Below, in pieces: positions 1 through 6,302 of a stretch of DNA of 21,217 bases (the stretch's first letter is position 1; every line of letters starts with the position of its first letter). The notes beneath the pieces were generated by a model. It saw only the letters and a list, made by a program, of their open reading frames with translations. It searched no databases and was not told the DNA's origin. This stretch comes from GCA-002790615 sp964438025. GTDB lineage: Bacteria > Patescibacteriota > Minisyncoccia > Moranbacterales > UBA2206. The stretch spans positions 1 through 21,217 of the forward strand of contig CAYTIK010000017.1 in NCBI GenBank assembly GCA_964438025.1. The letters run 5' to 3'. A program made the translations under genes and the position numbers.

Positions 1-76
1 CCTTTGAGGCGATCCCGCTCATCAAGCCACCGCCTTCGGCGGGGGTGTACTGACTTAATTTAATTTTGTTTTCTGA

Positions 77-96
77 ATTCCCGTTTTCACGGGAAT
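77..96. repeat. dRS3-like 20-bp inverted repeat
   Basis: The sequence is ATTCCC-N8-GGGAAT; the stem is in fact 8 bp (ATTCCCGT / ACGGGAAT) with a TTTC loop. It sits 22 bp upstream of valS. The ATTCCC-N8-GGGAAT pattern is the dRS3 consensus described in Neisseria intergenic repeats, and similar palindromes occur in other bacteria. There is no T-run after it, so it is not an intrinsic terminator. A GC-rich hairpin (CCGCC-TTC-GGCGG, 30-42) lies just before it. Confidence 0.55.
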
Positions 97-118
97 GACA
101 TATGGGAAATAACAATCT

Positions 119-2485
119 ATGGAAAGCAAGGAACCTTCCAAGCAATATGATCGTCCGGCTGTTGAGAATAAGATCAAGGAGTTTTGGGAGAAAGAAAAAA
201 TTTTTGAATTTTCCTGGGACGGCCGCAAGCCGCTTTTTAGCGTGGATACGCCGCCGCCGTATGTTTCGGCCGACCATTTGCATGCTGGACATATTATGTC
301 TTACGCCCAAGCCGAATTTATCGTCCGCTACAAAAGAATGCGAGGCTTTGCGGTTTTTTATCCAATGGGTTTTGATGATAATGGATTGCCGACCGAAAGA
401 TTTGTGGAAAAAAAATATAAGGTGGATAAAAGCAAAATAACGCAGTCGGAATTTGTCAAAATTTGTTTGAAGGAAACAACAATTGGCGCACAGACTTATA
501 AAAAACTGTGGGATAATTTAGGCATCTCGGTGGATTGGAGCAAGACTTATAGCACTATTAGTCCGATGGCGACCAAAGTTTCTCAAGCCTCTTTAATTGA
601 TCTCTATAAAAAAGGCGTGCTTTATCGCCAAGAAGCGCCGGTGCTCTGGTGTCCTCAATGCCAAACGGCAGTTGCGCAGGCTGATTTGGAAGATCAGGCA
701 GAGAAATCACAAATCAATTATTTGAATTTTAAATCAGCCGATGGAAAAGATTTGACAGTCGCGACGACCCGTCCGGAATTATTGCCGGCGTGTGTGGCAC
801 TGTACGTTAATCCCAAAGACAAGCGCTATCAAAAATTAATCGGAACAGTGGCGCGAGTGTCGCTATTTGATTATGCTGTTCCCATTCGTGAGAGTGAAAA
901 AGTGGAAATTGGATTTGGTACGGGGCTCATGATGGTTTGCACTTGGGGCGATAAAGACGATTTGGAAAAATGGCAAGAAGATAAATTGGAAACGCGGGCT
1001 TTAATTCAAGAAAATGGAAGATTAAATGAACGGGGCGGTCAATTTGCCGGATTGAAATTAAACAAAGCGCGCGAGGCGATTATCGCCCAGTTGCAAGCGC
1101 AAAATCTTTTAGTGAAACAAGAACCAGTGGAACACACTTTAAACGTGCACGAGCGCTGCGGCACGCCAACGGAATTTGTTTTGAGCCAGCAGTGGTTTAT
1201 CAAAATTGCCGATCAAAAAAAGATCTGGCTGGAACAGGGCCGGAAAATCAATTGGTATCCGGAATATAAAATCAAAGATTATGAAATGTGGGTGAAATCC
1301 ATCAAATGGGATTGGTGTATTTCCCGCCAGCGTTATTATGGCGTGCCTTTTCCGGTTTGGTATTGCGCTAAGTGCAAAAAGCCGATTTTTGCCGAGGTTG
1401 ATGAGCTACCAGTTAATCCGCAAGAAAGCCAGCCCAGAGTTGGAAAATGTCCCTATTGTGAAAGCACGGAATTTATCCCGGAAAAAGACGTGTTGGACAC
1501 ATGGGCTACTTCTTCTTGTACGCCTTTCTTTTTACGCGAAATGGTAGGTGATAAAGCGGCTAAGGAGACGCTTTATCCGCCGACTTTGCGGCCGAACGCT
1601 TTTGAAATTATCCGCACTTGGGATTTTTATTCTATTGTTAAAAGCTGGTATAATTTTCAAAGCCTGCCATTTAAAGATTTAATGATTTCCGGCCATGGCT
1701 TGGATGAGCAGGGACGCAAAATCGCGAAACGCCTGGGCAATTATACTCCTTCCGATAAATTATTAGAGGATTACGGCGCCGATGCGATCCGTTATTGGGC
1801 GACGGGCGCGACATTGGGACAGAATTTGCGCTTTAATCCACAAGAAGTGAAAAAAGGCAAGCGGACGACTATCAAGCTTTGGAATGTAGCGCGTTTCCTG
1901 CAAATGAATTTACAAAATTTTTCTTGGGACAGCGAAGAAGGCAAGTTGGAAACTCCGGATATTTGGATTATTCAAGAATTAAATAAGACCATTGAAAAAG
2001 TTACGCAAGCTTTTGACGCCTACACTTATGCCAAAGCGCGCGATGAAATGGACGAGTTTTTTTGGGGGAAGCTCGCCGATTATTATTTGGAATTTGTGAA
2101 ATATCGTTTAGCCAGACAGAACGAAGCTTCGCGCCAAGCTGTTTTATTTACGCTGACACGAGTCTTTCTGGCGGTAATAAAAATGTACGCGCCGATTCTG
2201 CCTTTTGTGACGGAAGAAATTTATCAGATGCTGTTTCAAACTTGGGACGGCCAAAGAAGCTTGCATCTTTCCCGCTGGCCGGAACCGCTGTCAATTTTAT
2301 CCACGGAAAATATGGCCGATTTTGAAAAGGCGATTGAGGCGGTGGCGGAAATTCGAAAATATAAATCAGAAAAAGATCTGTCTTTAGCCGTGGAATTAGA
2401 AGATTATAAATTAAAAACCGAAGTGGATCTGGATAAATACGGTGATTTTATCCAAAAAGTTGTACGGGTGAAAAATTTAAAGTAG
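119..2485 (+). CDS. valS: Valyl-tRNA synthetase (archaeal/Rickettsia-type)
   Basis: Class Ia aminoacyl-tRNA synthetase charging tRNA-Val in the cytoplasm. The HIGH-type motif is HAGH at residues 55-58 after PPPYVS. The editing (CP1) domain follows, with WCPQC near residue 180. A zinc-knuckle-like insert has CAKC and CPYC pairs near residues 418 and 447. The KMSKS position reads KIAKR (534-538), followed by LGNY and YGADAIRYWATGATLG. The C-terminal third is the helical anticodon-binding domain. At 788 aa it lacks the long C-terminal coiled-coil arm of most bacterial ValRS, and the sequence after KMSKS (ATGATLGQNLRF) resembles the archaeal/alphaproteobacterial type. The ATG at 119 has no clear Shine-Dalgarno, but the protein starts at the expected N-terminal helix. 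The altered KMSKS is odd; the rest looks intact. Confidence 0.96.
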   Translation: MESKEPSKQYDRPAVENKIKEFWEKEKIFEFSWDGRKPLFSVDTPPPYVSADHLHAGHIMSYAQAEFIVRYKRMRGFAVFYPMGFDDNGLPTERFVEKKYKVDKSKITQSEFVKICLKETTIGAQTYKKLWDNLGISVDWSKTYSTISPMATKVSQASLIDLYKKGVLYRQEAPVLWCPQCQTAVAQADLEDQAEKSQINYLNFKSADGKDLTVATTRPELLPACVALYVNPKDKRYQKLIGTVARVSLFDYAVPIRESEKVEIGFGTGLMMVCTWGDKDDLEKWQEDKLETRALIQENGRLNERGGQFAGLKLNKAREAIIAQLQAQNLLVKQEPVEHTLNVHERCGTPTEFVLSQQWFIKIADQKKIWLEQGRKINWYPEYKIKDYEMWVKSIKWDWCISRQRYYGVPFPVWYCAKCKKPIFAEVDELPVNPQESQPRVGKCPYCESTEFIPEKDVLDTWATSSCTPFFLREMVGDKAAKETLYPPTLRPNAFEIIRTWDFYSIVKSWYNFQSLPFKDLMISGHGLDEQGRKIAKRLGNYTPSDKLLEDYGADAIRYWATGATLGQNLRFNPQEVKKGKRTTIKLWNVARFLQMNLQNFSWDSEEGKLETPDIWIIQELNKTIEKVTQAFDAYTYAKARDEMDEFFWGKLADYYLEFVKYRLARQNEASRQAVLFTLTRVFLAVIKMYAPILPFVTEEIYQMLFQTWDGQRSLHLSRWPEPLSILSTENMADFEKAIEAVAEIRKYKSEKDLSLAVELEDYKLKTEVDLDKYGDFIQKVVRVKNLK

Positions 2486-2513
2486 AAATAGTAATTTTAT
2501 AAAATTTATTAGA

Positions 2514-2547
2514 GATGTAAAATCTAGCATATGCGGGATTTTACATC
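2514..2547. repeat. Perfect 11-bp hairpin after valS
   Basis: Arms GATGTAAAATC (2514-2524) and GATTTTACATC (2537-2547) surround a 12-nt loop containing the palindrome GCATATGC. It lies between the valS stop and tRNA-Pro. No T-tract follows on either strand, so a terminator role is possible but not supported. It could also be a processing site between the valS and tRNA transcripts. Confidence 0.5.
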
Positions 2548-2559
2548 AAAATATTTATA

Positions 2560-2630
2560 CGGAGTGTGGTATAACGGTATTACGCACGATTCGGGTTCGT
2601 GTAATCTGGGTTCAATTCCCAGCACTCCGA
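2560..2630 (+). tRNA. tRNA-Pro (anticodon CGG)
   Basis: The full cloverleaf can be drawn. The acceptor stem CGGAGTG pairs with CACTCCG over 7 bp. The D arm is GTA/TAC with GG in the loop. The anticodon stem CACGA/TCGTG carries loop TTCGGGT, which gives anticodon CGG (2592-2594) and G37. The variable loop is 4 nt, and the T stem CTGGG/CCCAG has loop TTCAATT. The discriminator is A, and the 3' CCA is not encoded (CAG follows). It reads CCG proline codons. Confidence 0.95.
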
Positions 2631-2657
2631 CAGTTTCAATTTAATTTGTAAAACTCA

Positions 2658-3536
2658 ATGAGCAAAAAAACCAACTTCGGTGATTTGTCGAAGGAAAATT
2701 CGGAATTAAAATCGGCGAAAATTGTTATTGTGCCGGTACCTTATGATGGAACCAGTACTTGGGTGAAAGGAGCGGACAAAGGGCCGGAAGCCATAATTGA
2801 AGCCTCGGCCAATATGGAACTTTATGATATTGAAACAGATGCGGAAGTTTTTCGGCAGGGAATTTTTACCGATAAGCCGATAAAAGAAAAATCAACTCCT
2901 GAAAAAATGGCTGGCGCAGTGGAAAAAGTAATTTCCCAGCACATAAAAAATAAAAAATTTACCGTGCTTTTGGGCGGAGAGCATTCGGTGAGTATTGGTG
3001 CGATTAAAGCTTATGCCGAAAATTATTCCGATCTGACTATCTTGCAGTTGGACGCTCATTTGGATACACGCGATGAATATTTAGGCTCCAAATTCAGCCA
3101 TGCCTGTGTGATGGCCAGAGCTAAGGATGTTATGACCAGCGCCAAAGAATTGTGTCCTGTTGTTCAAGTTGGAATAAGAAGTTTAGATGTTGCCGAAAAG
3201 AAAAATGTTGACCTAGAAAGAGTCTTTTTTGCGGAAAAAATAAGAACGCAAAAAAATTGGCGGGACGAAGCCATTGCGAAAATGACTGCCAAAGTATATA
3301 TTACGATTGATTTGGATGTTTTTGATTCAGGAATATTGCCGTCAACCGGAACTCCGGAACCCGGCGGACTAGGGTGGTATAAAACGCTGGAATTTTTGAA
3401 AGAAGTTAACAAAAAAAGAGAAATTGTAGGTTTTGACGTGGTAGAGCTTTGTCCCAATAAACTGGAAAAATCCTCTGATTTTTTAGCAGCCAAGTTGATT
3501 TATAAACTACTAAGTTATAAATTTAATAAATTATAA
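2658..3536 (+). CDS. speB: Agmatinase / ureohydrolase family protein
   Basis: Ureohydrolase (arginase/agmatinase fold) that would hydrolyse a guanidino substrate, most likely agmatine, to putrescine and urea. All binuclear Mn ligands are visible: GGEH (His109), DAHLD (Asp132, His134, Asp136) and DLD (Asp218, Asp220), with SHAC at 147-150 and the family signature TGTPEPGGL near residue 233. At 292 aa it has the usual agmatinase length. It starts 28 nt after tRNA-Pro and ends 5 nt before the deoxyhypusine-synthase-like gene, so the two are probably co-transcribed. That pairing supports a polyamine role. The exact substrate (agmatine or an N-aminopropyl derivative) cannot be read from sequence. 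Confidence 0.9.
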   Translation: MSKKTNFGDLSKENSELKSAKIVIVPVPYDGTSTWVKGADKGPEAIIEASANMELYDIETDAEVFRQGIFTDKPIKEKSTPEKMAGAVEKVISQHIKNKKFTVLLGGEHSVSIGAIKAYAENYSDLTILQLDAHLDTRDEYLGSKFSHACVMARAKDVMTSAKELCPVVQVGIRSLDVAEKKNVDLERVFFAEKIRTQKNWRDEAIAKMTAKVYITIDLDVFDSGILPSTGTPEPGGLGWYKTLEFLKEVNKKREIVGFDVVELCPNKLEKSSDFLAAKLIYKLLSYKFNKL

Positions 3537-3541
3537 ATTTT

Positions 3542-4120
3542 ATGAAAGAAAATAAATTAAATAAACTTTCTCCAGATTTGAGAAAATTAATCATCCCAGA
3601 AAGTAATAAATCATCAATCGGAGAATTGAGCGCTGACATCAAAAAAAGTAAGGCGCCGGTTTCGGCATTTGCCGAAAGAACACTGAATCATTGTAATGGC
3701 GGATCCACTTTACGGGCCGCTCTGTGGCTCAAAAATCATTTAGCACATGGCGGAAAACTAGTTGTTACTTTGGCCGGAGCTTTAAGTTCATTTCAGATTG
3801 GAGTAATGCTCTCTGAATTGATTAGAAAAAATAAAGTTCATTTAATTTCTGCTACAGCTGCTAATCATGAAGAATCCTATTACCGCTATGTGGCGCACTC
3901 GCATTACGCTAATATCCCTCGTTATACCGAACTGACTCCGGAACAAGAAGAAGAATTGCGCGATGCAGGACTTCGGCGCATTACAGATACTTTTTTACCC
4001 GAAGACGAAAGTGTGCGCATTATGGAACCACATTTATTAAAAATGTGGCAGGAAGCTGAAAAAAAAGCGAAAGCTATTTTCCACATGAATATTTTCGCCG
4101 CTTATTTTCCGAAAAATTAA
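3542..4120 (+). CDS. Deoxyhypusine synthase family protein, N-terminal part of frameshifted gene
   Basis: N-terminal half of a deoxyhypusine-synthase-like (DHS-like) protein. Family features are the N-terminal stretch NHCNGGSTLRAALWLKNHL, the NAD-fold segment LVVTLAGALSS, and the following TAANHEESYYRYVAHSHY and RRITDTFLPEDE. The last 19 or so residues (from about IFHMNIF) are out of frame: the homologous sequence FPHEYFRRL is encoded in the -1 frame from 4078. The frame change falls at the A8 run 4059-4066. Bacterial members of this family act on spermidine or putrescine and NAD, for example as homospermidine synthases; bacteria have no eIF5A. The start ATG is 5 nt after the agmatinase stop. 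The product is full-length only if the frame is restored. Confidence 0.85.
   Translation: MKENKLNKLSPDLRKLIIPESNKSSIGELSADIKKSKAPVSAFAERTLNHCNGGSTLRAALWLKNHLAHGGKLVVTLAGALSSFQIGVMLSELIRKNKVHLISATAANHEESYYRYVAHSHYANIPRYTELTPEQEEELRDAGLRRITDTFLPEDESVRIMEPHLLKMWQEAEKKAKAIFHMNIFAAYFPKN
4059..4066 (+). other. A8 homopolymer at the -1 frameshift point of the DHS-like gene
   Basis: Eight consecutive A lie in the upstream frame as gAA AAA AAA gcg. A -1 slip here changes the frame from EAEKK-AKAIFH to EAEKK-SESYFPHEYFRRL, which restores the family sequence through to the stop at 4644. The -1 frame has a TGA at 4057-4059, so the shift must occur at or after that point. Causes could be a single lost A (mutation or sequencing error) or slippage during transcription or translation. 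Confidence 0.75.
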
Positions 4121-4644
4121 TTTTTCCAGACAAACAAGCTAATCCGGCTGATTGTTGGGCCTATACAGCTTATAAAAAAAATATTCCGATTGTTATCCCA
4201 GGCTTTGAAGATTCGACTATGGGAAATATTTTTTCCAGCTATGTTTATAGCGGACCGCACAAGAAAAAGAGCGATATTATAATCAATGGCAAGATTATGA
4301 AAACTGGGTTGGAATATTTTCATTTGCTGTATGATTGGTACATGCGAGAATCCAAAAATAGCCCAATTGCCTTTTTACAATTAGGCGGAGGCATTTCTGC
4401 TGACTTTCCAATTTGCGCGGTTCCTTCGCTTAAACATGATCTGAAACTCCATGATAAAGTTAGAGACTGGGCGGGCTTTATTGAAATCGGTTCTTCGCCC
4501 ATGTCTTATGGTTCCTATTCGGGAGCTGGCGATAAGGAAAAAATAACTTGGGATAAGTTATCCACAAAAAGTTATTATCAAATTATTCAAAGCGATGTGA
4601 CCGTAGCTTTCCCTTGGATTGCAGCGGTATTGTTGGATTTATAA
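4060..4644 (+). CDS. Deoxyhypusine synthase family protein, C-terminal part of frameshifted gene
   Basis: Continuation of the DHS-like protein in the -1 frame. The frame reads FPHEYFRRL (4078 on), then NPADCWAYTAYKKNIPIVIP, GFEDSTMGNIF, the glycine-rich LGGGISADFPIC, SYGSYSGAGDKEKITWDKL and a typical end VAFPWIAAVLLDL. The lysine in TWDKL aligns with the catalytic lysine of DHS (human Lys329, in WGKI). NAD/polyamine-site segments therefore look preserved, with no stops or other damage. The ATG at 4219 is an internal methionine (TMGNIF), not a natural start. One break in an otherwise clean gene suggests a recent mutation, a sequence error or recoding. Confidence 0.82.
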   Translation, partial: KKSESYFPHEYFRRLFSEKLIFPDKQANPADCWAYTAYKKNIPIVIPGFEDSTMGNIFSSYVYSGPHKKKSDIIINGKIMKTGLEYFHLLYDWYMRESKNSPIAFLQLGGGISADFPICAVPSLKHDLKLHDKVRDWAGFIEIGSSPMSYGSYSGAGDKEKITWDKLSTKSYYQIIQSDVTVAFPWIAAVLLDL

Positions 4645-4663
4645 AGCTTACTTCGTTAATATT

Positions 4664-5086
4664 ATGGACTGGTCAAAATTTAAAAGGGGTGTTTTTCTGG
4701 TTAATGTTTTAGGCATTGTTTACGATCCCCAAAAACGAAAAATATTGATTGGAAAAAGAGAAAATGATCCAAATATAAAAAAGTTATTTTGGTGTTTTCC
4801 CGGAGGAAGGCCGGATTATAAAAAAGATCTGGAGTTCTATCTGGCAAAGGAAATTAAAAAGAAAACAAATCTGAATGTAAAAATCAAAGAAATTATTTTT
4901 GCTAAAACTTATCCGGAAAAAAGAGAATTTCTATCCATTTATTACTGCTGTAAAACTTCTGAATGTAAGGGAAAGGCTGGTGAAAAATTTAAAGAAGTAA
5001 AATGGATAAAACCTTCCAACGCCGCAAAATATTTTACCACTTCTTTGCATCCCAAAATACTCGAATATTTGAAAAAATTAGATTAA
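4664..5086 (+). CDS. Nudix-like protein with degenerate Nudix box
   Basis: Small (140 aa) Nudix-fold protein. The N-terminal strand pattern (VLGIVYDPQKRKILIGKRE) and FWCFPGGRPDY lead into the Nudix box. In the family this reads G-x5-E-x7-REUxEExGU, where the glutamates bind metal. Here the region reads KEIKKKTNL: the first Glu is kept but the paired EE is KK and the Gly is Asn. The end (EVKWIKPSNAAKYFTTSLHPKILEYL) is typical for the fold. The ATG at 4664 is preferred over an in-frame ATG at 4619, which lies inside the preceding gene and would add 15 unrelated residues. It may bind rather than hydrolyse nucleotides. No Shine-Dalgarno is seen. Confidence 0.75.
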   Translation: MDWSKFKRGVFLVNVLGIVYDPQKRKILIGKRENDPNIKKLFWCFPGGRPDYKKDLEFYLAKEIKKKTNLNVKIKEIIFAKTYPEKREFLSIYYCCKTSECKGKAGEKFKEVKWIKPSNAAKYFTTSLHPKILEYLKKLD

Positions 5087-5099
5087 TTAAACAAAAACC

Positions 5100-5606
5100 A
5101 TGGATGTTTTTTCTCATGCTCTCTGGGGTGGAGTAGTGGCTGGCCGCAAAAGTAAAAATTATTTTTGGTGGGCTTTTGGCATCGGTCTTTTCCCGGACGT
5201 CGCTTCTTTCGGAATTTTGATGGCGGCGGAATTATTGGGTTTGGCTAATCGTCCAGATTGGTCAGCCGATCATCCGGACATGAGCCAAATTCCCGCTTTC
5301 GTAAATAGTTTATATAATTTTACTCATAGTTTCATATCTTTTGGTTTGGTTTTTTTACTGATCTGGTGGTTGTTAAAAAAACCATTCTGGCCGCTTTTGG
5401 CTTGGGGCTTCCATATTTTTTTGGATATTCCCTCGCATTCTTTTCAATTTTTTCCTACGCCCTTCTTATGGCCAGTATCTAATTTTATGGTCAATGGTAT
5501 TAATTGGGGTGAAAATATTGTTTTTATTCCTGATGTCATATTTTTAATTTTACTGTATGTGGTTTGGGGTACAAGTTGGTGGAAAAATCGTAAAAGGCAA
5601 TTGTAA
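5100..5606 (+). CDS. YdjM/DUF457-like membrane protein (putative metal-dependent hydrolase)
   Basis: A 168-aa integral membrane protein resembling the YdjM-like inner-membrane family, annotated as metal-dependent hydrolases. Putative metal ligands fit the family pattern: MDVFSHALWG (His6), GLFPD (Asp33), THS (His76), FHIFLDIPSH (His105, Asp109, His113). About four hydrophobic helices are visible (near 22-46, 76-93, 97-112, 140-157), and the C-terminus is basic (WWKNRKRQL). It begins 13 nt after the Nudix-like gene and is the last gene before the terminator at 5646. The substrate is unknown. Confidence 0.7.
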   Translation: MDVFSHALWGGVVAGRKSKNYFWWAFGIGLFPDVASFGILMAAELLGLANRPDWSADHPDMSQIPAFVNSLYNFTHSFISFGLVFLLIWWLLKKPFWPLLAWGFHIFLDIPSHSFQFFPTPFLWPVSNFMVNGINWGENIVFIPDVIFLILLYVVWGTSWWKNRKRQL

Positions 5607-5645
5607 AAAACATTTTTAGAGGATAATCTGTGGATAACTCAATTT

Positions 5646-5679
5646 AAAGTAGCTGAAATAAGCTATTTTTTATTTTTTT
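5646..5679 (+). terminator. Rho-independent terminator after the YdjM-like gene
   Basis: A 9-bp stem AAAGTAGCT / AGCTATTTT (one G-T pair) with a 6-nt loop is followed by a tract of nearly all T to 5679. It separates the upstream genes from the mraZ promoter. Confidence 0.8.
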
Positions 5680-5687
5680 CCAAAATG

Positions 5688-5716
5688 TTGACGAATGTGG
5701 ACTGGTGGTTTAAAAT
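5688..5716 (+). promoter_or_regulatory. Sigma70-type promoter of the mraZ cluster
   Basis: The -35 is TTGACG (5688-5693) and the -10 is TAAAAT (5711-5716) with a 17-bp spacer, directly after the terminator. The predicted start is near 5723, leaving a leader of about 130 nt before mraZ. Confidence 0.7.
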
Positions 5717-5733
5717 AGGGATGTTATATAGAT

Positions 5734-5749
5734 AAGTGGTTAAAAGTGG
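5734..5749 (+). promoter_or_regulatory. Candidate MraZ operator: two AAGTGG units 10 bp apart
   Basis: AAGTGG at 5734-5739 and again at 5744-5749 gives direct repeats with a period of exactly 10 bp, just downstream of the predicted transcription start. MraZ binds direct repeats with a TGGG/GTGG core at 10-bp spacing in E. coli and AAAGTG-type repeats in mollicutes. This fits autoregulation. Two rather than three units are seen. Confidence 0.55.
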
Positions 5750-5758
5750 GGAATTCTC

Positions 5759-5845
5759 TACGAATTACTAATCTGTACGAATATACGAATATTTAAAAAT
5801 TCGTAATTAGTATATTAGTAAAGCGTAGCGTATTCGTAATTCGTA
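5759..5845. repeat. Nested TACGAAT inverted repeat in the mraZ leader
   Basis: Outer arms TACGAATTACTAAT (5759-5772) and ATTCGTAATTCGTA (5832-5845) pair at 13 of 14 positions. An inner hairpin TACGAAT / ATTCGTA (5784-5805) is perfect, and ACTAAT (5767-5772) can pair with either of two ATTAGT copies (5806, 5814). The structure ends 9 nt before the mraZ ATG, so it could affect translation, or it may be a palindromic intergenic repeat. Confidence 0.7.
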
Positions 5846-5854
5846 AAGAATATC

Positions 5855-6289
5855 ATGTTTATCGGAGAATATTTGCATTCGATTGATTTGAAAAAGAGGA
5901 TGGCGGTTCCCTCGAAATTCAGGGCGGATTTGAAAAATAAAGTGGTAGTAACGCGTGGATTGGATAAATGTTTATTTATTTATCCGCTGAAAGTTTGGGC
6001 AGAGTTGGCGGGGAAATTGGGCACATTACCGGTGGGTGAATCAGCGACGCGCAGTTTTATCCGCCTGATGCTAGCCGGAGCGGTGGATGTCGAAGTAGAC
6101 AAGCAAGGCAGAATTTTAATTCCGGATTTTCTGAAAAGTTATGCTGGCCTTAATAAAAATGTGATTGTCGCCGGAATTTACAACCGTTTGGAAATTTGGG
6201 ATGAAAAGAAATGGCAAGAATATAAAAAGAAAGCCGAAAAAAATACGGACGAAATCGCAGAGCAGTTGGGAAAACTCGGAGTCTACTAA
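5855..6289 (+). CDS. mraZ: Transcriptional regulator MraZ
   Basis: DNA-binding protein of the division and cell wall cluster, made of two SpoVT/AbrB-like domains and forming ring oligomers in known cases. The first domain starts FIGEYLHSIDLKKRMAVPSKFR and ends VVTRGLDKCLFIYP. The second contains VDVEVDKQGRILIP and ends VIVAGIYNRLEIWD, both canonical MraZ segments. At 144 aa the length is normal. It is the first gene of the cluster, 13 nt before rsmH, and probably represses its own promoter through the AAGTGG repeats upstream. Confidence 0.95.
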   Translation: MFIGEYLHSIDLKKRMAVPSKFRADLKNKVVVTRGLDKCLFIYPLKVWAELAGKLGTLPVGESATRSFIRLMLAGAVDVEVDKQGRILIPDFLKSYAGLNKNVIVAGIYNRLEIWDEKKWQEYKKKAEKNTDEIAEQLGKLGVY

Positions 6290-6302
6290 AGTTTGAAATT
6301 TG

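Noticed and set aside
102..440. Open frame overlapping the start of valS
   Set aside because: Basic, non-conserved translation in a shifted frame of valS.
4219..4644. Separate gene starting at ATG 4219
   Set aside because: That Met is internal to the conserved STMGNIF segment; homology continues upstream to about 4066.
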